Below, piece after piece: positions 21,897 to 34,864 of a DNA stretch of 64,000 nucleotides (the first letter of the stretch is position 1; the number at the start of each line of letters is the position of its first letter). The position numbers were made by a program, and so were the translations under genes. Source of the DNA: Metaphire vulgaris (lineage: Eukaryota; Annelida; Clitellata; Crassiclitellata; Megascolecidae). The DNA lies in contig CM030837.1 in assembly GCA_018105865.1 (NCBI GenBank), forward strand, positions 2,615,475-2,679,474, read 5' to 3'. The notes under the pieces were generated by a model. It saw only the letters and a program-made list of their open reading frames with translations. It did no database searches and was not told where the DNA came from.

Positions 21897-24800
21897 TTAT
21901 TTTGCATTTACTGCAGCCAAGAGACATTCACAAACCATCGCAGAACCAAGCAAAAAGAAAAACCAGAGATACATGCAGAATACAACACAATGCAAACAGA
22001 ATTATTACAACATAGACCTAAGAAAAACACAAGGCTTCACTTAGACATTTGGATTGCGTGTTTTGCAAACTAATATTGTATTACACACATACCGGCATTC
22101 GATATCGCTAGTACTATGAAACGCAGGCTGTCCATACAAACTATCCAGAAATTTAGCATACCGATTACTAATGTATTACAGCGATATTTTGTCTTGAACT
22201 GATGCCAACAATCTTATACAAGCATTTATTTATACAGTTGTTCAGCAAGTTCTTGTTAGTTTATTTAATAGGTGCGGTCACTTCAACAGCATACATATTG
22301 AAGTAAATATTGAACCAATAATAAAATAAATAAATCATGAATGTTTCTGTGATATGGAAGTTTTCAGTTCCATGAAAATAATGTAGTTTGTTTATTTCAG
22401 ACTTTTGAATTAGCACTTAATTGGTCCAATGGTCAAAAGACGACCATAGAACGTCCATACATGGCAGTGTTTGATTTCCAGGTGGGACTGTATAAAGTCT
22501 GCTGAATTTAGTGATAAATATTATGCTGTGCTTGCTGGCCATAGTTTGCATTTATAAGCAAATTAATATAGCTCAAGCGTAATAAAACTAATTTATGGAT
22601 CCATGGATGCATGTAGACATTAGGCAGAGTTGAATGATGTAATAATTATTGTTTGAAGACTGAAAATGGTTTTATTTCGATATTCTTGAGTTTTACCTTG
22701 CCCGTATCTTATAAATACCATTGGCATAGCCATGGGGGAACACGGGGGCCCGCCAACCCCTATTCGGATTGGGACCAATCGTGAGATTCATCCAAAACTT
22801 GTGAGTTGGGGAGGGTACGGTAGTTTTTGATCGAGGAAATGCACCAGACAGTAAACTTTAATGAGTTAAGACGACAACCTGTTTTTTTGCGCGTCAAGAC
22901 ATTTGGGCTGAAAAGTGTTGAAGTGCGCCCCTATTCTGGGATCCTGGCTACGCCGCTGTTAAATATGCATTTAACTGGTTCTATTTTGGATTTACAGAAT
23001 TTATTGAAAAAGAGTTATCCCGATTGTCAAATTCCAGACTTGAAAGGTTGTCTTTTGAAATACATATTTATGAAAATACTTTCGAATTTTGAATGTTTGT
23101 TACTTTCCCTATCTGTCTGTCTGACTTTCTTTGTCTTTGTGTCTGTTTCGTTGTTTGTCTTATTGACTTCTTCTGTGTTCAGAATGCTTTTTTGTTGGAT
23201 TGGACATGTATGGCAAAGTACACTGTAGCTGCTATGCATCATTCCACTATATTGACCTTCCTTGTTTTTTGTTAGTTTAACTATTCATGTCATTGTTATG
23301 AAGTTCAATAACTAATGGGAATTGAGGTGCTGAGTGGTTGTGTGATGTGTGCATTTGAGAACTAACTCATAAAGATAGTGCAGCTAAATGTGGCTTAAAG
23401 AAAGGCTGATAAATCAGATACGAATTTTCAGAAACATGCAGAGGTCGTGACCTGGGAAATGAATATTGACTCAGCTGCATGTTGAAACCCCACAATTAAT
23501 AATTAATTACCAGTAATGCAGCAAATGCTTGTTTTTACAATTGTCTTTACAAGTTATTTAATTCACTGGGATTTTGTTTAAATTAGAGGTTGCTGATTTG
23601 CTGTTTATATGGACAGTGTGATTTATTTTGAAAATAGTTTCCTTTCTGCCATATAGATGCTAGATGGTTCGAGTCGCTTTGGAAGGCAAGAAAAGAAGAA
23701 AAGAAGAAAGCACTGGATGAGTTTTTTCAGGTTTCTTCAATATTATTATTCATTGCTATTTTCCCTTCATTTCAAAGTGCTTATGAGCATGGGCGCCCAC
23801 AAAAATATTTCCAGGAGGGGCAAAAAACTCAATGGTCATGGTTAATATTTTAGCAAGGTTTTCAAATTCACTGTGATAATATTGGTATTTGTATTTTCCA
23901 GAGCGGGGGGCAAGTCCCCCTCTTGCCCTAATGTGCGGGCATCCATGCAAGTAATGCACTTTTGATTTAATGCTTGACAGCAGTATATTTCTATTTTGAA
24001 ACTATTAACCCCTTAACCGTGCATTTAACTGTAACTCAATGTAAAATGGACGGATATATCCGGGATCCCCAGTTAAGGGGTTAACTTTTAATTCGGTTGT
24101 ATGAATGCTTAAAAAACTAACATTGAATATCAGATTGTGAAGTTATTAGTAAGTAAGATGCACTGAAAACTGTTAGAGAATTTCGAGAAATGGATAGGAA
24201 AGATGTTATTTAATATTTTGTGGACAAATGGCTGTTTGAAAATTTGAAATGGGATGAATATGAATCAAGGTACACTCCATAGGCTCAGCGCCCGTACGGA
24301 GAACCAAAGGGTTAACACCTTCAGTTTTACATAGCAACGGCTGAACGAGGGCGGTTGCAAACCTTTCCCTCGCCGCCTTTCCTTCCACTGAGTTAACACC
24401 ATTTACAGCTGAGTCAGCTGGGGGCACTTGGGACAGAAACAACCGAAAAGTTTCTGCAGCGGCCGGGAGTTGAACCACGGACCTCAAGATTGGCAGACCA
24501 GTGCGCTAACCAATGCTCCACAGTGCACCATATGAATCAAGTATAAAGCAAATTTTAATATTCAGCTAATTAATCACTTTACTGTGTGTATTGCCTAAAA
24601 TAATTTCCTAAAACCATGTTTCTGTACTCTATTATGAAGAAAATCTTGAGTCTGCCCGAGAAGGTTGTATATGGAAAAGAAATCTCTGAATTTTTCACAT
24701 TCACCTGGCAAAGAGAAACTGGAAGGTATTAACACTGTTACAGTTTATGTTGCATTTGATATGAAATGGTAATGTATGACATAGATTTTTAGATAAATAA

Positions 24801-25925
24801 CTCATCAACCTGTAATGTAAAAATATAGTCATTCTGATTGCTTAGCTTATGTTCATCAGTTACATTACATACTACACCGTCAGAACATTCATGGTTGACG
24901 TTGTCATGTTGATGTGACAATGGTAGTTGTGATGACGCTGATGATGATGACGACAACGACGATGACTATGGCGTTAATTATGGCAATACTGTTGAAAAGC
25001 TGATTTAGGTGTCTTTGCTTGTGTAGTCAAGTGAATTAGGAAACAATTCACTTTTAGATGGTTGTGTTCTGTTTGGATTTGCCAAATTTTTCCAGTAAAA
25101 CTAGTGACAATATGATCTTTTGCCATGCTTTTCTTTATATGCATATGGTGCCTTTAGACTGGGAGGGTTTTGAAAAATCTGTGCAGTGACTCCTGGACTC
25201 CGGGAGTGAAACTGACAAGACCGGGGGGGAATCAGCTAGGAGGCTGCTGTTAGTTGATGTAGTATGCCAAAATTTCCGGGGGAGAACTTGAAATTTTCTG
25301 GGATGGAGGGAGGGCAATTTTCCCCATAAACGGCCTAGACTAAACCCTGAATCTGTGCATGTCAAGGAAACGTTTTGCAGCCATTTTAAGACTCAGAAGG
25401 AATTAGAAATAATTAATTTGATCAACAATGTCATAAGTTGTCTTTAGTATCTAGTCTCTTTTTGCTATTATGGTTTTCTGATTTTTTTGTTTCATTATAT
25501 TAATTGATTAAGAATTTATTCCTGACAGTGCCATAAATGAGAATCATTGGTAACCCAGTTTCTGCTATTTTCTGTTTTCCAACAGATCGGTGCACTTATC
25601 TTGAAATTATTTAGAAGAGATTACATCTGTCTTTTCTAATCTCATTCTTTGCAATTTGAATTGTTCTTTGGTAAACTTGTCTTGACGATGCATTTAGTAG
25701 TGAAGTGAGCTTTGAAGAAGAGACTCGTGTACACAGCACTGCAGTAATCTCTCCTGTTGAAAGTGAGGATACTTATCAATGCCTTGATTTAATTACTTGT
25801 GATTTGTCTCTTTAATTAATTGCAATTAACTTAATTCTAATTAATTAATTAATTAATTAATCAATTAAATAATTTCTTTTTGGCTTAAACGTTTTTGCTC
25901 TTTTTGAGAAAAAGGCATTAGTTTG

Positions 25926-25975
<50 letters not shown>

Positions 25976-28900
25976 CGACGACGACGATGATGATGATGAC
26001 GACGCTGATCATACTTTCAATTAGGCCTAATTTGTTAATTGCCATTATAATTAATTATTTTGATCATCATTTAAACACTAAATATTATATTTATAATTAT
26101 TGTAAATAATTGAGGATATGTTATGATATTGATTACCGGTATGCTGTTGGCAGAGAACTGCCAAGAGTTATAATAATAAAAAACGTACTTTTTGAAGTGG
26201 TTTAGTAGGCTCTAAGTGAGAACCACTGTAGTAAATCAGATTTGAAACAGCTTGGCTTGTAAGTGATAATGCTGATTGATTTATGATTGTTTGCTTGTAG
26301 GTGAATACGAGTCCATTGATATCGAAAAAGCTAACTACAGCATTCTCTCGATCAGACCCAAGAGTGTTGAAGTTTTTCATAGTAGAACCTCTACAGATTC
26401 GAACATCACGTATTGGGCTGTTACCGATTATTCGAAAAGGAAGTCTGGAGAGGTTGACTTAACAGTCGGAGCAGTTGTCAATGTTCTACAGAGAGAACTC
26501 TCTGGTATTTTAGAGATTTCTCTAGTAATCAAACACTTGGTAAACTTTTATCCATCATATTTTAATAATGATGATGATGATGATGATGATGATGATAAAA
26601 AAAAAATAATAATATACTTGGCATCAGCCAATGTTTGACATAAAGTGAAATAATTATGTATCTTAAATTTGTCTCCATAGTGTTTTATAGTAGGCCTACA
26701 TTTGGTTATCTTACCTAACCATATTAAAAAAGAAAATCAGTTTTGTTTGCCCTGCTTCCTGAAGCCCTAATGAGTGAAAGAAATGATATGCTGATGAAAA
26801 ACAGCTCAGAAGGTTTCATTTATGAAAATGTTAATCTTTCTTCAAAGAAACAATAATTCAAAAGAGTCTCGTAGATGCAGCACAAGATGGCATTTTCCTT
26901 TGCTCTAGTCAATATCAGAATTTCATTTGAAAGAAGAATCTGAGAACTTATTCCCTTAAAAGAATTATTATGATGCAGTAAAATTTCTGACAGTTTTCAG
27001 AAAATCGTCTGAAAACCTTAGCTATGGGCCTACCACTTTATCTTGATTTTCCCCCCTCTGAGTTATTATTTGACTCTGTTTTATTCGGTTGCTAATGCAG
27101 GCTGGTGGTTCGTACACGTTGAGGACACAAACGAACAGGGTTGGGCTCCTGGGGCTTGTCTCCTGCCCGACGATCGCACTAATCTACATGACTGCAGCAT
27201 AACAGGTTATTACATGGCACTATACAAATGCTATATTACATTACATTACATGATGGAACGAATAATGTCATCCTGAGTTCCTGACTCTTATTCTTCCGAT
27301 GTAACATTTTAAATTTGGGTTTGAAAAGGCTGTGTGCTACTCCAATCAACACTATTTCCTGCATTTTCTTTCCCTAGTGCCTTCCAAATTCATGAGGTAA
27401 GAATTTTGAAATTTGAGGGTAAAATCCAATCGTCCAACAGCAGCATTTCTTCTACTGTATTGCTCACCAACAAATTGGTACCTCCCCTAAATTTTGGGGA
27501 ATGATTTGCATTTTGTGGGGACTGGCCGATCCAAGTCCATGTGTGGCTCTGCTACTGTTCCACAATACCTAATGTTGGTTAAGATACAGTTATCTCCTTG
27601 CTATGCATTACTTTCCATTGATACTTAGTAAATTAGTTATTGCTCCTTTTATTTATCCTTTTAAACAGAAAATATCTACTAATATCAGCTTATCGCTAGT
27701 GTGATTGTTATTATTCTGATTCAAAAGTTTCCCAGTGTTTTATCCAGACTCCAGGCCTTTGGGGGGGATTGAGGCTTTCGGGGCGGGGATCGACTTGGTT
27801 GGAGGGGAAAAGACACAGTTCAATGCAAAATTTGTGTAAGTGCTGAGATTTTGGAATGAGGGGGATTTTGAGGTTTTGGGAGGGGGAGGAGTAAATCTCC
27901 CCTCCTAACAGGCTTGTATAAAACAAGTTGCCTGTTCTAAAATTTCGGTATACAGACCTTTAATCATGTGACAGTTAATCACTGACAGTTAACCACCTAG
28001 ACCTTTAATCACATCACATTTAATCACTTTGACATAAGATCATGTGACAGTTAATCACCGACGATTAATCACTAATCACCTAGGTTTGAATGTTCGACCA
28101 TTATACCATATTTTTCAATTTTAAAAATCTATATATCTAAATTCTCGATATTTCGACGTTGTGTGATGTAGGTTTATTTATAGACGCATCCATCAGAAAA
28201 CGATGGGCAAGCATTGACATTAATTTTGTAACACTCTTATCACACTGCAGTGTTAGATTATTGTGCTTTGTCCCTGGACAAAGCAAAACCTGACAATTAA
28301 CCCTAATGCGGTCAGTCTTGGCCGACCACGGAGGCTGCCTGCCATCAAGGGATCAGTGCTCGGCTAGCAGTAATAATAATAATAATTATGCACTTCTATA
28401 GCACCATTTCTAATACTCAATGGTTTCAATCGATGGTTCTTCAAATCCATCCGCAAAAGACCAGGTCATTCCAGAGATCAGTCAGAGGTAAAAACAGCAA
28501 GACAGACTATGGAGGAAATGCTAGTTGGAAGAGATGTGTTTTAAGCCTAGATCTGAAAATACTCAGTTTATTTTTAAGATCTGAATTTGACTGATTGTAT
28601 CATGTAGTCAAAGTCCAGTAACAGTGATTATATTATATAATCTTGATTAAATAAATGTCCATGTGAATAACTGTCGTGTGATTAAAATTATTGTCACGCG
28701 ATTAAATGTCACCACGCCAAAATTTCATTGTTTCTTCAGGACCATTTGGAGAGTTTCGGGTGCTGAGAGACTTTGAAGGAATCGAACCGGACGAGATCTC
28801 TTGTAAGAAGGGCGAAAAGGTGGAGGTGATCCAGGCTTCTCTCGATGGCTGGTGGGAAGTCAGGTGAGGATCACGGCCCGGCCTATTTATGCAAGTTAAG

Positions 28901-29495
28901 TAGGTAAGTAGGTAAGTAAAAGTTCAGTAGAATTGCTGACTGAAGAAATGTTGGATGGAGGAGTGGATGAGAACTCATGTCATCATATTTAATAATTTTA
29001 TAGACATTTGTTTTATTATTTTTAGGTGTAAAAATTCATGTGAATTTCTTATCTATGATCTAGTAGGCATAAGGTTGAAAGTGAATTGTGAAACATTGAC
29101 AAATATTTGTCCTGTTAATGATAACAATGTGTGCTTTCATAATATCTATGAATATTATATGATGACTGAAAAACTGTTTCACTTTAAGTTACCATAGCTG
29201 GCTAGCTCACTGATGTTTAGTCCTGATAAGCGTAAAAAGAAGCTAAAAAAGAAGAGAGCTGTCTAGAACTTTAATTGTTTATACTTCTACAGCGAGGTTG
29301 ATGCTTAATTTTTCAATGCTATTTGAATTTGCAGATGCAGAGGAAAAGTTGGTATTATACCAGCCACAAATCTTGAGCCTGTATCCAGTCAGGTAAGTGA
29401 AAACTGATGGCATGATTCTAGTTTTAGTAGTCTATGACACAATCAAGCAAACAAGTTCTAACTCCTCAAATCTTTCAATCTCTGCATTACCTCCT

Positions 29496-29535
<40 letters not shown>

Positions 29536-32500
29536 AAAGTCGACCATTTCCTGGCTAACCATTGCACCTTGCCTAAACCTAAATAGGAAGCTGCTATATC
29601 GTACTATTTCTGGCTAACCTATAATAATTTTATAATAATTGACTAAAGTGCTATGATATTTTCGAAAGTGCCACTATATCTTACTTACTTGCTTACTTAC
29701 TTATTTATTAGTTCTATGATGATTCCTTCTTAGAAATGATTCATTTATGAATTGCATTTTAGACAAAATTTCGAAACAGTCTTTATCATCAGGTTGGAAT
29801 CTATAAAAAAGATTCCCCTCCTCCACGTCGGTAGGTAATCAAAATGATTCCATGAGGTATTGGCTTCTAAGTTATTCAGAAATATTTATTATATTTTCAT
29901 ATATTTACATTTTAATTACCATTATTTATTTTATTGTGTTGCTATTTTTTCATGAATTGAGTTCACCATTTGTCCCACGGCTAATATTTACATAAGAATA
30001 AGAAGCAGCTACTACTGTACTACTTTCCAAAGCGCTATATAAAAATTTATGAGATTTTACTTACTTACATGGTAGCAAGATAATTGTAGCCTTGTCCAAA
30101 GTTTGAAACTAACTTCCTCTGTCTGTTCAATCTTCAGACTCGGGGAAATTTCTTTAAATTGGCTTTTCTTCCTGATACATTGCTTCCTACTTTAATGGTT
30201 ATATAATTTAATTTGATGTGACATAACATTGACTCAGCTCTTCTTCTAGATGGGCACTTCACTTGGTAATGTAATAGTACATACAGTAATGATATTAACT
30301 ATTATATTATTGGTATTATTCTATGGCCTTTGACTGTGCAGGGATAGTAAACTTTCAGTTGATGAACTCTATGGAAAAGTGGACAAATTTCGCAAAAATA
30401 CCCATCAGTTGAGCAGGTAAATTCTTTGCTTAAATAGCTCACAGTGATTTAGTTCTTTGGTCTGTGAACAGTCAGAATTCAGAAGTAGCACATTCAGATG
30501 TGTGGTGCTGCCATCTATAACAGCAGTTCGTATGCATGTAAGGTTAATTTAAATTGTTGCCATAACTGATTTTTGTAGAATTTATTGCAGATTTATAATA
30601 TCAAATGCTATAATTTTGAATAAGAACTTTTTCTAATTTTACTAGATTTCATTTTTGGAAATAACTTTGCTGCCTTTGTTTTGCAGTTCAACTGAATTAG
30701 GATCAAAGAATAAAGAAGCGGAGCCAATTAAAACGTCTTCCAATCCTCCGCAAGTATGTATTTTCCTTTAAATTGTGATCTGCTAAAATAATAGCAACTG
30801 TTTTTGAAATTGAACGTTTTCAAATGAGAAGCAGTGAAACAATGAGTTGAAAGAGAAAGAAGCTTCTAGTATTAATTATTTATGAGCTGTTCTTCAGACT
30901 AGCTTGATGCATATACTAGCAATAAAAATCTATCCTCTTAGGATATCTGATATGAAGACATTGAATTGATGTCCTGATGTATGAATTGTTGCTTTATGGC
31001 ATGAATTGATGCTCTATTGTACGAATTGTACGAATAACATCAAGTGGACGGACAAGAAAACAAATGATGAAGTACTACAGATGGTGGACGAACAAAGATC
31101 GATAATCAGTACCATCAAAAAAAGACAGAGGAACTGGATTGGACACGTACTAAGAGGAGAAACATTGCTTAGAACAGTAATTGAGGGAAGAATATCAGAA
31201 AGAAAGGCAAAAGGAAGACCGAGGAGGATGCTATTGGACTGGATGATGAAAACAGATCATACACAGCATCACAAGACCTATGCAGAAATCAAAGAAGAAG
31301 CAAGACGCAGAGAGGAATGGAAACAATGGAGCCCTGAACCTGTCCCAGGACAGAGAACACGATGATGATGTACGAATTGAATCCATATTGTATGCATTTA
31401 TTATCTATTGTAACACACAGTATTTCCTTATGTATTTCCTTCTTTTAAGGTAGAGAAACAGAAAATGGACAATGAGGATTCTTCAGATGATGATCAGCAT
31501 TTGTACATAAATGATTTTAATGCGTCCACTAAACATTCTTATGAAAACGTACAGTTGCAGCCAAGAAGAAATGCAGCAGTTGTAAGAACTTACTTACTTA
31601 CTAAAGTTGCCTAATAGGTTACTACTGTAATAGAAAATCAGAATATTGAATGGATCTTAATTGATCAGTAGCTGTCCAGTAACTTTAGGCATGCAGTCAT
31701 GAGCTAATAATTAATTTTGCTGTCTTTAGACTCTTAGGACCCCTGGCTCTGGACCACATGGGCCACAATGCTGTTACACCACTGGCATAAATAAACTCTT
31801 GTTCAATTTTTGTTTTCTTTAGCTCTATTTTTGTGGTGTCTTCATAAATTTTCTTTATTATGATCATGAAAAATGTCCTGCGATCAAAAAATGGCAGTAT
31901 CGTCTATGGCCTTTGTCCTCTCCTTCATGTGTTTAACCTTCATTTATGTTTTGTCTTAAAGAACGAAGCATTTGAATGAAGTTCATTGACTTGAGGGTAT
32001 AAATATTTTGAGTGCATAAATCTTAATTTCAAACATCCATTATTTTAAAAACTTTAAGGTAGACTGATTTTTGGGGTATATCAACTGCCAGCTTTGACCT
32101 TTCATGATGAAGTGTGAATACAAACTTCCATTATTTTCAAAGATTTTTTCATATTTTAAAATTCAGACTTTCCATTTTATTTTTCAGGAGAAAAAATATT
32201 ACAGGAGCACAGCAAGACACGAGCCAAACATCAAGCACCAGAAACGACCTGTTCTAGTTGCAGGCGCCGGTGACATCATCGAGGCAAGTCGGCCCATTTT
32301 CTGCAGTTCAATTGATTGCATTTTAGAAAGTGATAATTTAAATCTAATTTTGAATTGTCAAGATTAAAGCTGTTTATATTATTTTTCTTTATTTTCAAAC
32401 ATGCTTGAATTCTACTCTAACTGATACTCTAACTGCAAATCATTATAAGTTACGTCATCCTGTTAATACAATTTTATAAATGATGCCAAAACAATATGAA

Positions 32501-33291
32501 TACCTTGTTTGCGTAGATTTGAAGTAGAATTTTTGGTAAATTTTCAGTCGCATATTGAGGAAAACAATGAAATTTATGGAAAACTGCATCGATTGGCTGA
32601 TGGTTCATATCCGGATCCAAATGAAGGCTGGATTTCTAAGGCCTGTCTAGAACTGTATGAACTAGGTAGGTCGTAACTGCTTCTTTTTATTAATCTTTTG
32701 GATGATGGATTGAAAAGGTTACAAAGTAATTTGACCACATTACAGGACTTTGACTGCTTCCATGAAACTCAAACAGGGTTTTTAGTTTTGCTCCAGGGTC
32801 CTTAAAGTTTCATGTAGGCAGATATAACTATCATGGGTCATAAGAGTTTTGAAGGAATACAAGTGAAAGATAGGCTGTAGACTAAGAGGCAGTAGCGTGC
32901 TAAGGGGTTGGGGTGGGGCGGTGACCCCAGGCATCCACCAGATAGGGGGCATCCAAATTGATTTGGTGATCTTATTTTTGCTTGTCAACACTTTTTTCAA
33001 AACATGAAAATCCTTACAAATTATCAATTTTGCCCTGGGCATCCACACAAATAAGGGCATCCAAATTGTCTTGTCGACCTATTTTTTGCTTGTTTGGGGC
33101 ATCCAATTAAATTTGGCCCCGGGCGTCCACCACTCTTGGCACGCCACTGAAGGAAGAATGAATATAATGTTCATTCATGAAAGCGATGAACAACATCCCA
33201 GGAAAGTGAGGAAACCGGAAAAATATATCATCAGCAAGATGGGACTGTTAAATGTCAGATGTCATAAAATAATAATTGCTAATAATAATGG

Positions 33292-33358
<67 letters not shown>

Positions 33359-34612
33359 GTTTAAAGTGGTTCAGGAGGGTTTGCCCTGCGTGATAACCAC
33401 TGTTTTACCCTTCCAATCTAGCACCAGTATCCTATAGTACTGAGGTAAACTGTAAACTGTAACAGATCTACCAGTACTGATAATCTTTTTAATGGTATGC
33501 AATATGTTCATTGTAGCTAAAACAAGGGCATTAGTTTTAGGGTTGTAGGCATTGTTCTAAACCTTCTTTTAAATTCTTTCAACTTGTTTAGAACCAGATG
33601 GTGTTATGACAAGAGAAGTCCAAGGCTCCAATCAAATATTTTCCAAAATTAGCGCGAAAAAGCCTATTCCTCCTAAACGTCTTCAAGAAACAAAACTGGC
33701 CGACACTCAAGACACAAAGTCTCATTCAAAACCTTTGCCTAATCCAAGAAGTAGGTTCAATTAAAACTAATCTGCTGCTAACCTTAACCCCTTAACTGGG
33801 GATCCCGGATATATCTGTCCATTTTACATTGAGTTACAGTTAAATACACAGTTAAGGGGTTAATAAAAACAGCAAGTCAGAACTTGCATTGAGGAAGATT
33901 TCTAACCAAAAACTCTCTCCAAACTCTCAATGTACAGTTACGGTGTCAGTTGAGCAAGGTAGTGGTGCTAAATCAACACCACCATAGTATCACGATCGAA
34001 ATTAATTCTAGCTATTTTGATTGTGTGAAACTTGCTGTTAAGGTTTCATGGTCAATTCCATGTGATGGTGTTTGTGTGTATTGTAGTGTAGGGAGTTGTG
34101 AATCGTGTTTCTTCATTGCACATGCTACAGAAGGCATTTTAGTAGAATGCAATGACATTCAATCACTGCATTCTACGTCTGTAGGGTTTTGAATTGACAC
34201 GTGAATAAACAGTTGCTTAGATTGTCGTGCTATAGTTTTGCTTTGTCTGACCTGTACTTTACCTTGTGTCTTCCTCTGATCAAAATATTATTTTCATTTT
34301 CAGCTAAATCTAAAACTACTTCAGAGACAATGACTTCCTCTCAGCCATCTCATCCAATTGTGGTAAAGCTTTCATTTTCTTTGCAAATCATGATTTCATC
34401 ACTATGTGTTTTGAAGGGTGGAAAGCTGGGTTCGGTTCGCAGTGGTTAAAGATGTTTAACAATTCCTATAGTGTCCCTTGTTAAGCACTCTTGACTTTAG
34501 CCTTTGCTATGCTTACTTACTTACTTAAATCGTCTTAACCCCTTAACTGGGGATCCGGATATATCTGTCCATTTTACATTGAGTTACATTAAATACACGG
34601 TTAAAATTAATA

Positions 34613-34688
<76 letters not shown>

Positions 34689-34791
34689 GTTTGGTATATA
34701 TAATTATCATTATTGGAAAAATAGAATACAGATTTAATATATATATATATATATATATATAATTATATATAATATATATATTTATTTATAA

Positions 34792-34864
<73 letters not shown>

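Noticed and set aside
24440..24529. tRNA gene on the minus strand
   Set aside because: Boxes are present, but the body continues about 190 bp and exact 12-bp flanks mark it as a SINE.
31006..31365. 119-codon frame as a host gene or exon
   Set aside because: Recognisable LINE reverse-transcriptase tail with its own stop and target duplication.
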